A DNA stretch of 8,576 bases from Euryarchaeota archaeon UBA82 (GCA_002496635.1 DAKQ01000086.1:2667-11242), one strand, 5' to 3'; positions 1-7,497 are shown, numbered from the stretch's first letter. Numbers and translations: made by a program. The notes: a model not told the origin generated them from the letters alone.

Positions 1-63
1 GAAGTTGAATACTATCGAAATGGCGGGATTTTGCATACCGTTCTTCGACAATTGGCTTCCTGA
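1..63 (+). CDS. acnA: aconitate hydratase (aconitase A), C-terminal fragment
   Basis: The window opens inside a gene whose last 20 codons in frame 1 read EVEYYRNGGILHTVLRQLAS, followed by TGA at 61-63. This closely matches the extreme C-terminus of the AcnA/IRP1 aconitase family, where a V-E-Y-Y-x-x-G-G-I-L-x-x-V-L-R motif ends the swivelling domain 4. The enzyme interconverts citrate and isocitrate in the TCA cycle using a [4Fe-4S] cluster and acts in the cytoplasm. The cluster cysteines and the rest of the protein, normally about 900 residues, lie to the left of the window. The next gene starts 42 bases downstream on the same strand and could be co-transcribed. The identification rests on 20 residues only, but the motif is distinctive. 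Confidence 0.85.
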   Translation, partial: EVEYYRNGGILHTVLRQLAS

Positions 64-105
64 TGTTGTCGACATATTGAAATGAGAGAGAAGGAGTGAA
101 AATCC

Positions 106-744
106 ATGGCCTCAGGAGATGTACGATTTGTTTTCCGTTCAGAGGAAACAGATGTCAACGTAACAATCGAAGGGCAAAAGGAATGGGTTGCTCAGATTGT
201 CGACGAACTTGGCCTCTCCGATGTCGGCTTAACAATGCCTTTGGGAGGGGCATTCACACAATCATTGATGTCAAAATCTTCTTCTGAAGAAGGCGATGTT
301 GAGTCTGAACCTGAGGCGCCTTTGGATATGGGCCCAACGCCTGACCCGAGCAGAATTCCGACAGTTCGCCGTCCAATTGGAGCATTGAATATTGAGGCTG
401 AATTAGAAAAAATTGGCCTTGAACCTCCTAGTGAAAATGATGTCATCGAACTCATAGAGGCGTTTTCAGATCTCGAAAAACCTCGTCCTATCCAAGGGGA
501 AATGAGTGTTGACCCAATGGCAGAAGCATGGCTTCGTGAATTAATGCGTCTTGTTGTAAGAGATGGTGCGAGAACAGCTCTTGCTACAGAAGTTATTGAA
601 GAAGTCGCAAGTTCAAAACTTGGAAGTCGAACTGGGGTGGAATTAACTGTCTGGTTGGAGTCGTTATTTGCAGCAGGAAAACTGGTGAAAATACATGGTG
701 GAAATGCCGTTGGTTGGGGTCCTTCGCCCCGTTGGCTCAGTTAG
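106..744 (+). CDS. hypothetical protein, 212 aa, possible C-terminal winged-helix-like domain
   Basis: I do not recognise this protein. The ATG at 106 is supported by a good Shine-Dalgarno sequence (AAGGAGTGA at 91-99), and the first residues read as folded protein. There is no signal peptide or membrane segment, so it is probably cytoplasmic. Three parts can be seen. Residues 5-45 look like two strands and a helix (VRFVFRSEE, then VNVTIEGQKEWVAQIVDEL). Residues 57-92 form an acidic, Pro-rich, probably flexible linker. A helical C-terminal region at 135-212 has helices near 137-150, 158-170 and 178-190, followed by a GKLVKIHGGNAVGWG segment (191-205) that could be the hairpin wing of a winged helix. 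DNA or protein binding would fit that fold, but this is inference. It follows acnA by 42 bases and is followed by a gap with a possible new promoter, so it may share the acnA transcript. Length, codon use and the ribosome site make it a convincing gene. Confidence 0.85.
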   Translation: MASGDVRFVFRSEETDVNVTIEGQKEWVAQIVDELGLSDVGLTMPLGGAFTQSLMSKSSSEEGDVESEPEAPLDMGPTPDPSRIPTVRRPIGALNIEAELEKIGLEPPSENDVIELIEAFSDLEKPRPIQGEMSVDPMAEAWLRELMRLVVRDGARTALATEVIEEVASSKLGSRTGVELTVWLESLFAAGKLVKIHGGNAVGWGPSPRWLS

Positions 745-761
745 AAACAAAACAACCAGAT

Positions 762-772
762 TTTAGTATATT
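762..772 (+). promoter_or_regulatory. possible archaeal TATA box for the giant surface-protein gene
   Basis: The 745-837 gap contains an A/T-rich stretch, TTTAGTATATT, that resembles an archaeal TATA element. Archaeal transcription usually starts about 25 bases downstream of the box, which would place the start near 790-798 and leave a 5' leader of roughly 40-55 bases. No clear BRE could be assigned. The match is weak, and read-through from the 212-residue gene is also possible. Confidence 0.35.
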
Positions 773-781
773 TGGGCTCTA

Positions 782-809
782 AACCCCGAAGCGAGACATC
801 AAAGGGGTT
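782..809 (+). other. small inverted repeat in the intergenic gap
   Basis: AACCCC at 782-787 is complementary to GGGGTT at 804-809, giving a 6-bp GC-rich stem around a 16-base loop. It lies 38 bases after the stop codon of the 212-residue gene and just downstream of the TATA-like element. It could be a weak 3'-end structure of the upstream transcript, a palindromic operator-like site near the transcription start, or chance. There is no T tract after it. Confidence 0.3.
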
Positions 810-837
810 ATAGTGGAAGTATTACTGGCTTAGATGA

Positions 838-3800
838 GTGATATTGATGCAACCAAAGACGAACCAAATCGGAGCAAAACTTCGAAGTGTATTTCTCGTA
901 TTCATAATGGTCATTTCGACCACAGCCGCCTTTGCGACAAATGCCAGTGCTTCAGCAGCACGTAACTATACAACAAATCGTGATCCGATTGACATCGGTA
1001 TTGCAGATTTCAACTGCGATGGCTTCAATGATATGGCTATCGCAACCGATGGTACTCACACAATTACGGTACTCAACAACGACGGAACAGGAGACTTTTC
1101 AGAGCGGTACGATACTTGGGTCTCGAAGAACACTTCTCGAAATGCAGAGTGGGATGAATTCTCGAACGTACAATTCCTTGAAGTTGGAGAGTTCACTGGT
1201 GATTCTGCACCAGATATCGCAATCTTCCAGAGAAACAATCCATTCAAGACAGACGATAACGGTGCTCCAGCAGGTGAGCCAGGTAATCTTACAATCCTTG
1301 AGAATGATGGGTGCGGATCTGATTCGTTTACCATTGGCCAGAGATTCACTCACTTCTGGGCATGGGATCTTGTTGTTGGAGATGTAAACGACGACGGAAA
1401 CGACGACGTCCTCATTCTTGACCTACTCAGCGATATTTCAAACCAAAGAGTTGTTACATACATGGGGCCTATTTCCCAAAGCACAACACCAATGGTCACT
1501 GCACTTGGTGCAGCCTCAACCAACGCCTACCGAAACCTCGAAGTTGGAGATTGGGGAGAAGGGCAACAAGGACTTGGTAGCCAGTGCTACGATGAAGACA
1601 TTTGGCTCCTTCGAAGCGAAGGTGTTGATTATGCAACAGGCCAAACAACCAATCCTGGAAATGATGACAATGTAACCGTGATCGAATTCAACTGTCAAAC
1701 AAACCTTTTCCCACAAACCTACACCTTCTCAACAACCCCTCAAGCAGGATCTCACGTCGTTAACATGGCGAACACATTCGGCGGGTTGGATATTGGCGAC
1801 ATGGATGCTGACGGCGTCATTGATACCATCGCAATGACTCAAGGCAACCTGGAGAACATCACCTTCTCAACATCTTCGGCTGTAGGGACTTGGTCTTCTC
1901 CTTCTCTTGCTTACTTCGGCCCATACATCTCTTACGATGTTACAGTGGCAGACGTTAACGGAGATGGTGAGCCAGATTTCGTCAACCCAACAGTTGCGTA
2001 CCAACAAAATACATCTGACTCAGCAGGTGGTTCAACCTCATCCTTCTGGCTTAACTTCCCTACTACTGTACAAGTAACGCTCTCTGACGGAGGCGGTGGA
2101 CACGTCACACCTCTTTCCTACGAGGCTGGCCGCAGACCGAATATCGCTGTCGTAGGACAACTTGCAGGAAGTGCAAGTTCCGCTCCTGATATTGTAGTAG
2201 GTCACTCTTCTTACGACTTTGGAAACTGGATTGACAATCTCGGATGGGATGGGCAGAATGATTATGTCACCGTCGTAGAAATGGACAGCAAGGATCTTGC
2301 TGTAACAGACATTGAGATTGCTCCTGTAGACCGATTCTTTGGAATCGTTGGAGAAGGTACACGAGACATCAACGTTACTGTAACAAACACAGGGATGGAC
2401 ACGTTAACTCAATCTGCAACTCTCGATGTCGAATTGAAGATTGTTGACGAAGCCAACTCATCCAACACAACTGTGTTTGCGCACGATTTCGACACAGCTG
2501 CTGACACATCTGGTTGTGGAACTGGCTGTAACTGGGTTTTCGATGAATACGTAGACCAAGCTTCAATGTGGCATCTTGAATCAAATAGTTCAAGAGGAGC
2601 TACAGACGGTAACAACGCTCCGAACGTATCTGCGAACTATCTCAACCCAACCGACTTCATGTGGGCTGGTGAATACAAGACAAACAGCAGCGGTGATGAA
2701 TGGTCTGGATACGGCCGACATTGGGACGATGCTCTAACACTCAAAGACGTCGATTTGACAGGGTCTGACCGTGCGTTCCTCAGTGTTGAATTGTTCCGCC
2801 ATCTTGGCTTCGGCGCTCTAGGAAGTCTTGATCAATCAACCGGACAATGGTTGATTGGAGACCTATGGGACGATGTTGCAATGGTCGAAGTCGGTTCAGA
2901 AGAAACTGGCTGGTCAATCATATCATGCCCAACATCTGCTCAAGTAGCAGGTGAATGTTTGTCAGGATCCTCCATGTGGGGCGGATATGACAACGATCGT
3001 GCCTACAAAATCAACGCTATTGGTGGAGTTGCAGAAGGACTCTACTACTACGGTATCGCAGCATCTGGCACCTACTACGGATGGAGCAACTTCACTGAAG
3101 AAGGTGTTGGAGAATTCGATCTTTCTCCATGGGCTGGTGAAACAGTTGACGTACGATTCAGGCTCCGTTCAGGATTCGAAGGTTCCATTGCTGATGATAA
3201 CGAATCACTTTGGTCAGGTCGAGATGGATATGCTATTGATAACGTGACTATTTACAAACAGAACACCGCTTACTTGCCAAACCCTCAAACTCTTCAATCC
3301 AACCTCAACCTCGTAAACCTCGGTCCAGGTGAAACCGAAACGGCATCGATTTCTGCGAATCTCCTTAACGACACGATCTACAGGATTTCTGCAACCCTTT
3401 CCAATCATGCATGGGACGAACAGTCAGTTAACGACGATATCATCGGATACATTCAGCCATTCAACCTTTACGACCCTACTGTTGAAGGAATCGATTACTT
3501 CAATCCAGGCGGTTTGTATGCAGAAGGTGTTTTCGATATTGATGTAACAACCAACAACTACGGTAATACTTTGGTTGACTACGATATCAAGGCTACTGTT
3601 TTCTCTGCAACGCCCTCAGATGTTCTTTGCAGCGCTCCAGCAGTGATCTGTGAAGAATCCTTTGAAGGTGGAACAAATGGATACGTCTACAGTGATGATG
3701 GAAACCCACAAGGAGCTATTTACAACGAATTGGCTTGTTCTGACACCATCTTCAACAACAACGCATACTGGTTCGGACACCCATGTGATACAGCAGTAAA

Positions 3801-6800
3801 CGGCTATGGAGATCTTTGGGAGAATGAAACACTCACAGTACCTGGAGTCGACCTCACATCAATGTCTGGTGACTTCGTTTCACTGAACTTCGAATATTAC
3901 GCTGACACCTTCTACGGAATCGATGTCGATGGAACATCGATTGTAGACGTAAACGACTACGCTTCAATCAACTTCGACTATACGAAAGGAAGTGATTCCT
4001 ACTCCGCTATCCTACTTGGACAATGGAACGATTATGATGAAGACGGTACTTGTCGAAATGACGACAATGACGACGGAATTACTAACTCTACTGAGTCGAT
4101 TAATCAAGCAGAAATTGATTTCGTAGGTGACGCTTCATCGACAGATGGAACTGATGGAAACTACAATGTGTTCTTCAACTCTGACGACCTTGTTCTCACT
4201 CGCAGCATTGACCTCACTCACCTGTATGTGCTAAACAACACCGCAGCCGACAGTTCACAGTGGTTCAGAGAATGTATGTCACTTTCTGGTTCCTCAGTCG
4301 ACATTAACTTCGAATTCCAGAGTGACGACGATGGACGTAATGGAATTAATGATGGATTCAAGGGTGTTGCGTTCAACAATATCAGTCTCCAAGAATTCAC
4401 ATTCTACGAAGACGCTTCGTACACAACAACAAGAACCAATGTTGACGCTGAAGAGGTCGACACCACAACTCTTGCAAGTCACGAATTCTTCTCAGGAGTT
4501 TACATGATTCGAGCAGAGACAATCTTCGATAACACCACTCTTGGAACCAATTGGTACAATGACAATGAATTGAGTGAAGCAAACAACATTGTACAAGTGA
4601 TCTTCAATGTTGAGTCTGTTGATATCACACTCGGAAAACCAACAACACTTGGCTGTCTTGACGATGCAACCTATGCTTGTACCCTACCGATCGATGGAAG
4701 CCTTGCACATTCGTGGGACATTAAAGCAACAAACGGTGTCCTTGCAGGCGACTATATGTTCTACATGACCGTCTTCGATGAAACTGATTCAGTTCAGGTT
4801 CACCAAGCGTCATCAGATACTCAAACCACAGCATTGAATTCCAATGAGAGAATTGATATCACGTTCCCTGCGTTTAATGGCTGGACTGACGGTCACGATT
4901 ACAACATCAGTTTCCATGCTGAACTTGCAAACGGAAACCCAAGTGGTAACGTACGTTACTTCCATGCAACCTTCGCAAACACAATTGATGTTGCAATCCT
5001 TGGCGATTCAACAGCACGTACATCGACCATTAAGGAAGACTTGCAACTCCTTGGAATGACCTACACACAGTTCTCGATCAATGACTGGACAACATATCTT
5101 GACAGCGGATGGCTCACCCATTACGACAAGGTTCTCTTGCCATGGCAAGATGATATTGCTGCCAAGGACGTTGAAAGTGGTGGACGTGGATACTATCAGA
5201 AACTAGGGTCAACAGCCAACCGACAAACATTGGAATCCTTCATGTCTGCAGGTGGTACTGTACAGGCTCACCTTGGTCCACAAGGAAGCCAAATTTACGG
5301 TCTAGACGTTGGGTTGAACGGTCGACTTCCATTCGGAATGGATGTGCAAAGCCGAAACACTCCAGAGACCAAGATTACCTACACGGGTCTCGATATCGCA
5401 GATCCTTACCATCCAATGATGAATGATGTTTCAACAACATCCTTCCAAGGATTCGAAGGCGATGGCACAGTTGCAACAGCAGTTCTCAACACCAACTCGG
5501 TAAGCACACAAAACGTGCCAGGTGTCTGTAATGGATACATGGAGGATGGCGGATACTTCCAGAGCCTCCTACGCACCGCTGCCAACAGTAAGGACGTCAT
5601 CATGGGAACATGTAGCTATTACCAAGGCGGAATGATCGTTTCAACAATCGATGTTACGACCTACTCTTCCCGTGCTGATAGTGCAACATTCCCACTTCTC
5701 GGTAACATGCTTGGATTCTCAGTAACACCTTACCCTGAAGGGTTTGGTTCACTCGGAACTGATTTGGGTCTTACCATCGATGGTGATGCACCAAACATCG
5801 ATCCATCGACAGGTGGCTACGCTACTCATTACATGAAGAGTGATGCAACAGTCAACTTTGGCTACACCACTGCGACTACTGCAACACTTACAACCGATTG
5901 GATTCTTGATGGACCAACCGACTGGGATGCTGCTACAATGGCTAGTGGAACAGACCACACCACAGATGCTTCTCCAAATGTAGCATTCTGTAAGGTCGAC
6001 CTTTCCTCAGCAACCGGATGTCTACAAGGCCAGCAATGGACTGTAACACTCTTGCTCCACGATGAAGCAGGTCACTCCCGAATCATCTCTGTCGTCGTTG
6101 AAACAAATGACGTTCTAGCTGATGCGTTCGCACCAGAGGCAAACCTAACCATTGAATCCTCGGACAATATCGAATACATCGGTACCAAGACTGTCTCGAA
6201 TACAGAATGGGATGTTAACCGTCTTATTCTCAACGAGAATGGAGAACTTGTCGTCAACTTCGATGCAAGCCAATCCTCTGACGCTGATGCAATCGACGGA
6301 TCAAATGGAATTGTCACATATGAATGGAAGGTTTTCTTTGATGCACCGTATGGTGACACATCATTCAATCTTGAAGGTCACACCTTTGAAGAAACAGCAG
6401 CAAGCAATGGAATGTTTACATACCGATTCCAAAACGAAACTGTTGATTCTTCTGGAACTGCAGAGTCTCAAATTCGTATGGAATTGAGAGTATACGATGC
6501 GTCTGGAAAGTTCTCAGACAAGTACAGAATGTACTTCGTTGTCGTTCCTGAAGGTTATGGTGACGAAATCCCATTGGTTCAATACGACAACTTTGAGAAT
6601 ACCTCAGTTGGTGTCACTGAATCTACTTACACAATTACAGGAACAATTCTTTCTGGTTCTGAAACTGGAGAAGTCTACGTTGAAGCATCCTTCTCTCGTG
6701 ATGACTTCTCTGCTTCTGCGATTGAGAAGTACAACCTCATTACTGACAACAAATTTGCTCGTTCTGTAGCACTGTCCGATCAAGACAGTTTCGAATTGTC

Positions 6801-7497
6801 TCTCGATATTGATAACTTCTACAGCAACAACAGCGAAGTTGTTGAGATATGGGTTCGTGTTTACGAAGGCGATGACGAACGTTGGTCTGATGATTTGACC
6901 AAGATGGTTCTGATCAATCTCAAACAATGTCGTGGTGTACTCGCTAATGAATCGGCACAAGCTGCTGGTGGAGAGTTCGTTTGGAACGCTACATCACTTG
7001 ATTGTGACTGGAACGGTGAATGGTCATACGATTCAGAAACTGGCATTTGGAGCGAACCTGGTAACGAAGCTAATTCGGGTGAATCATCTGACGACAGTAG
7101 CCTTATGCTCATTCTAGCAATTGTTGGTTCACTGATCCTTCTTGGCGGTGCAACTCTATTGTTCCTCCGTGGTGGAGGAAACTCTGACAAGGTGGATAAC
7201 CTCAGTGCTGCTGCGGCTGGTTATGGTCAATCTCAAGATATGACTGAACAGTATGTGCAACAACTGATTGCTCAAGGCTATCCAGAAGAGACTGCTCGTC
7301 AATATGCTGCTCAGTATGTAGGTCAAGCTGCTGCCTCACAACCACAAGCTGCTGCCCAACCGGCTGCAGCAGGTAACGATTTGTATACACAGTATTACAA
7401 CCAATACTTCCAGCAATTCGTTGCCCAAGGTTATGACGAAGCAACTGCTTCGCAGTATGCTCAGCAATACGCTGCTCAGGCGCAACAGCAACAGTAG
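838..7497 (+). CDS. giant secreted, C-terminally membrane-anchored surface protein (FG-GAP propeller, CARDB/MAM-like, GATase-like and PKD-like domains)
   Basis: This 2219-residue protein probably acts on the cell surface in binding or adhesion. Numbering is from GTG 838; ATG at codon 4 (847), with a weak GAGTGA just upstream, is an equally or more likely start. Visible in order: signal peptide about 12-40 (K14, R16, hydrophobic core, Ala/Ser-rich cleavage region); seven FG-GAP-like blades about 50-460, with DxDxDG-type calcium loops at D57, D182, D321 and D372; a CARDB-like sandwich 486-875 with an inserted jelly-roll/MAM-like domain 548-806; a second such unit 876-1257 with insert 938-1190; a third CARDB-like domain 1258-1380; a GATase/ThuA-like domain 1382-1627; an Ig-like region 1640-1760; a PKD-like domain about 1790-1905; a beta-rich region 1920-2070; a Ser/Asp/Glu linker; a transmembrane helix 2089-2110; and a Gln/Tyr/Ala-rich cytoplasmic tail. 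No protease or glycosidase active site was recognised. The frame is open throughout. Domain names come from motifs read by eye. Confidence 0.93.
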   Translation: MILMQPKTNQIGAKLRSVFLVFIMVISTTAAFATNASASAARNYTTNRDPIDIGIADFNCDGFNDMAIATDGTHTITVLNNDGTGDFSERYDTWVSKNTSRNAEWDEFSNVQFLEVGEFTGDSAPDIAIFQRNNPFKTDDNGAPAGEPGNLTILENDGCGSDSFTIGQRFTHFWAWDLVVGDVNDDGNDDVLILDLLSDISNQRVVTYMGPISQSTTPMVTALGAASTNAYRNLEVGDWGEGQQGLGSQCYDEDIWLLRSEGVDYATGQTTNPGNDDNVTVIEFNCQTNLFPQTYTFSTTPQAGSHVVNMANTFGGLDIGDMDADGVIDTIAMTQGNLENITFSTSSAVGTWSSPSLAYFGPYISYDVTVADVNGDGEPDFVNPTVAYQQNTSDSAGGSTSSFWLNFPTTVQVTLSDGGGGHVTPLSYEAGRRPNIAVVGQLAGSASSAPDIVVGHSSYDFGNWIDNLGWDGQNDYVTVVEMDSKDLAVTDIEIAPVDRFFGIVGEGTRDINVTVTNTGMDTLTQSATLDVELKIVDEANSSNTTVFAHDFDTAADTSGCGTGCNWVFDEYVDQASMWHLESNSSRGATDGNNAPNVSANYLNPTDFMWAGEYKTNSSGDEWSGYGRHWDDALTLKDVDLTGSDRAFLSVELFRHLGFGALGSLDQSTGQWLIGDLWDDVAMVEVGSEETGWSIISCPTSAQVAGECLSGSSMWGGYDNDRAYKINAIGGVAEGLYYYGIAASGTYYGWSNFTEEGVGEFDLSPWAGETVDVRFRLRSGFEGSIADDNESLWSGRDGYAIDNVTIYKQNTAYLPNPQTLQSNLNLVNLGPGETETASISANLLNDTIYRISATLSNHAWDEQSVNDDIIGYIQPFNLYDPTVEGIDYFNPGGLYAEGVFDIDVTTNNYGNTLVDYDIKATVFSATPSDVLCSAPAVICEESFEGGTNGYVYSDDGNPQGAIYNELACSDTIFNNNAYWFGHPCDTAVNGYGDLWENETLTVPGVDLTSMSGDFVSLNFEYYADTFYGIDVDGTSIVDVNDYASINFDYTKGSDSYSAILLGQWNDYDEDGTCRNDDNDDGITNSTESINQAEIDFVGDASSTDGTDGNYNVFFNSDDLVLTRSIDLTHLYVLNNTAADSSQWFRECMSLSGSSVDINFEFQSDDDGRNGINDGFKGVAFNNISLQEFTFYEDASYTTTRTNVDAEEVDTTTLASHEFFSGVYMIRAETIFDNTTLGTNWYNDNELSEANNIVQVIFNVESVDITLGKPTTLGCLDDATYACTLPIDGSLAHSWDIKATNGVLAGDYMFYMTVFDETDSVQVHQASSDTQTTALNSNERIDITFPAFNGWTDGHDYNISFHAELANGNPSGNVRYFHATFANTIDVAILGDSTARTSTIKEDLQLLGMTYTQFSINDWTTYLDSGWLTHYDKVLLPWQDDIAAKDVESGGRGYYQKLGSTANRQTLESFMSAGGTVQAHLGPQGSQIYGLDVGLNGRLPFGMDVQSRNTPETKITYTGLDIADPYHPMMNDVSTTSFQGFEGDGTVATAVLNTNSVSTQNVPGVCNGYMEDGGYFQSLLRTAANSKDVIMGTCSYYQGGMIVSTIDVTTYSSRADSATFPLLGNMLGFSVTPYPEGFGSLGTDLGLTIDGDAPNIDPSTGGYATHYMKSDATVNFGYTTATTATLTTDWILDGPTDWDAATMASGTDHTTDASPNVAFCKVDLSSATGCLQGQQWTVTLLLHDEAGHSRIISVVVETNDVLADAFAPEANLTIESSDNIEYIGTKTVSNTEWDVNRLILNENGELVVNFDASQSSDADAIDGSNGIVTYEWKVFFDAPYGDTSFNLEGHTFEETAASNGMFTYRFQNETVDSSGTAESQIRMELRVYDASGKFSDKYRMYFVVVPEGYGDEIPLVQYDNFENTSVGVTESTYTITGTILSGSETGEVYVEASFSRDDFSASAIEKYNLITDNKFARSVALSDQDSFELSLDIDNFYSNNSEVVEIWVRVYEGDDERWSDDLTKMVLINLKQCRGVLANESAQAAGGEFVWNATSLDCDWNGEWSYDSETGIWSEPGNEANSGESSDDSSLMLILAIVGSLILLGGATLLFLRGGGNSDKVDNLSAAAAGYGQSQDMTEQYVQQLIAQGYPEETARQYAAQYVGQAAASQPQAAAQPAAAGNDLYTQYYNQYFQQFVAQGYDEATASQYAQQYAAQAQQQQ
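991..2220 (+). repeat. seven FG-GAP/VCBS-like beta-propeller repeats within the surface protein
   Basis: Hydrophobic strands ending in a Gly-Asp or Ala-Asp turn recur with cores at residues 57 (ADFNCDGFND), 118 (GEFTGDSAPD), 182 (GDVNDDGNDD), 238 (GDWGEGQ), 321 (GDMDADGVID), 372 (ADVNGDGEPD) and 440 (GQLAGSASSAPD). Spacings are 51-83 residues. Four keep the D-x-[DN]-x-D-G-x-x-D calcium-binding pattern known from integrin alpha and bacterial VCBS proteins; three are degenerate. Seven copies match the seven-bladed FG-GAP propeller, which normally mediates protein or carbohydrate interactions outside the cell. The blade count is read by eye, and the 238 and 440 blades are the least certain. Confidence 0.75.
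2293..4608 (+). repeat. tandem duplication of a nested unit: CARDB-like sandwich with inserted jelly-roll/MAM-like domain
   Basis: Unit 1 covers residues 486-875 and unit 2 covers 876-1257. Each begins with the first half of a CARDB-like domain (DINVTVTNTGMDTL; FDIDVTTNNYGNTL). A domain of about 250 residues then opens with an acidic Phe motif (HDFDTAAD; EESFEGG). It contains YG-x-x-W and a DVDLTGS/GVDLTSM strand followed by a long beta strand, and it ends in GYAIDNVTIY or GVAFNNISLQ, as in MAM/jelly-roll domains of secreted proteins. After the insert, the missing CARDB half appears: a LGPGET-like turn and YRISATLSN in unit 1; YMIRAETIFDN and a LSEANN ending in unit 2. The two copies are strongly diverged, so the duplication is old. 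Boundaries are approximate. Confidence 0.55.
4981..5718 (+). other. GATase/ThuA-like alpha/beta domain inside the surface protein
   Basis: Residues 1382-1627 switch from beta-sandwich character to an alternating alpha/beta pattern. TIDVAILGDS is a first strand and turn, followed by a helix (TIKEDLQLLGM), then YDKVLLPWQDD, a helix ending in LESFMSAGGTVQAHLGP (A1471-G1472-G1473, H1478), and a closing segment LLGNMLGFSVTPYP. This order resembles the glutamine-amidotransferase-like fold used by ThuA-type and related extracellular domains. No Gly-x-Cys-x-Gly nucleophile elbow is present at the expected place, so amidase activity is unlikely and a binding role is inferred. Confidence 0.45.
7249..7326 (+). 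repeat. cytoplasmic tail repeat, copy A
   Basis: This encodes residues 2138-2163 after the transmembrane helix. Its core, QGYPEETARQYAAQY, aligns without gaps to copy B 153 bases downstream (51-residue period), with 17 of 26 residues identical. The pattern Q-Y-x-Q-Q-h-h-A-Q-G-Y-x-E-x-T-A-x-Q-Y-A-x-Q-Y suggests two short helices joined at the Gly-Tyr turn. The DNA of the two copies differs at many third positions, so this is not a recent slippage product. Confidence 0.8.
7402..7479 (+). repeat. cytoplasmic tail repeat, copy B
   Basis: This encodes residues 2189-2214, the second copy of the tail motif (core AQGYDEATASQYAQQY). It ends just before the QQQQ C-terminus. It is separated from copy A by an Ala/Gln/Pro-rich linker. 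Both copies lie on the presumed cytoplasmic side of the anchor. Confidence 0.8.

Noticed and set aside
96..287. 63-codon + strand frame overlapping the start of the 212-aa gene
   Set aside because: It lies in another frame of a well-supported gene, has Arg/Cys-rich, unstructured-looking content and no ribosome site of its own.
834..965. 43-codon frame starting at ATG 834, with a His/Cys-rich end (HFDHSRLCDKCQC) resembling a zinc motif
   Set aside because: It overlaps the signal-peptide coding region out of frame. The Cys/His pattern is an accidental reading of Ala/Thr/Ser codons, and there is no good ribosome site.
6072..6960. Antisense frames of 98 and 118 codons opposite the surface-protein gene
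   Set aside because: They are shadows of the large continuous coding frame and have no promoter, ribosome site or recognisable protein features.
7249..7479. Recent DNA tandem repeat or slippage in the tail region
   Set aside because: The similarity is at protein level. Third codon positions differ widely between the copies, so it is an old duplication kept by selection.
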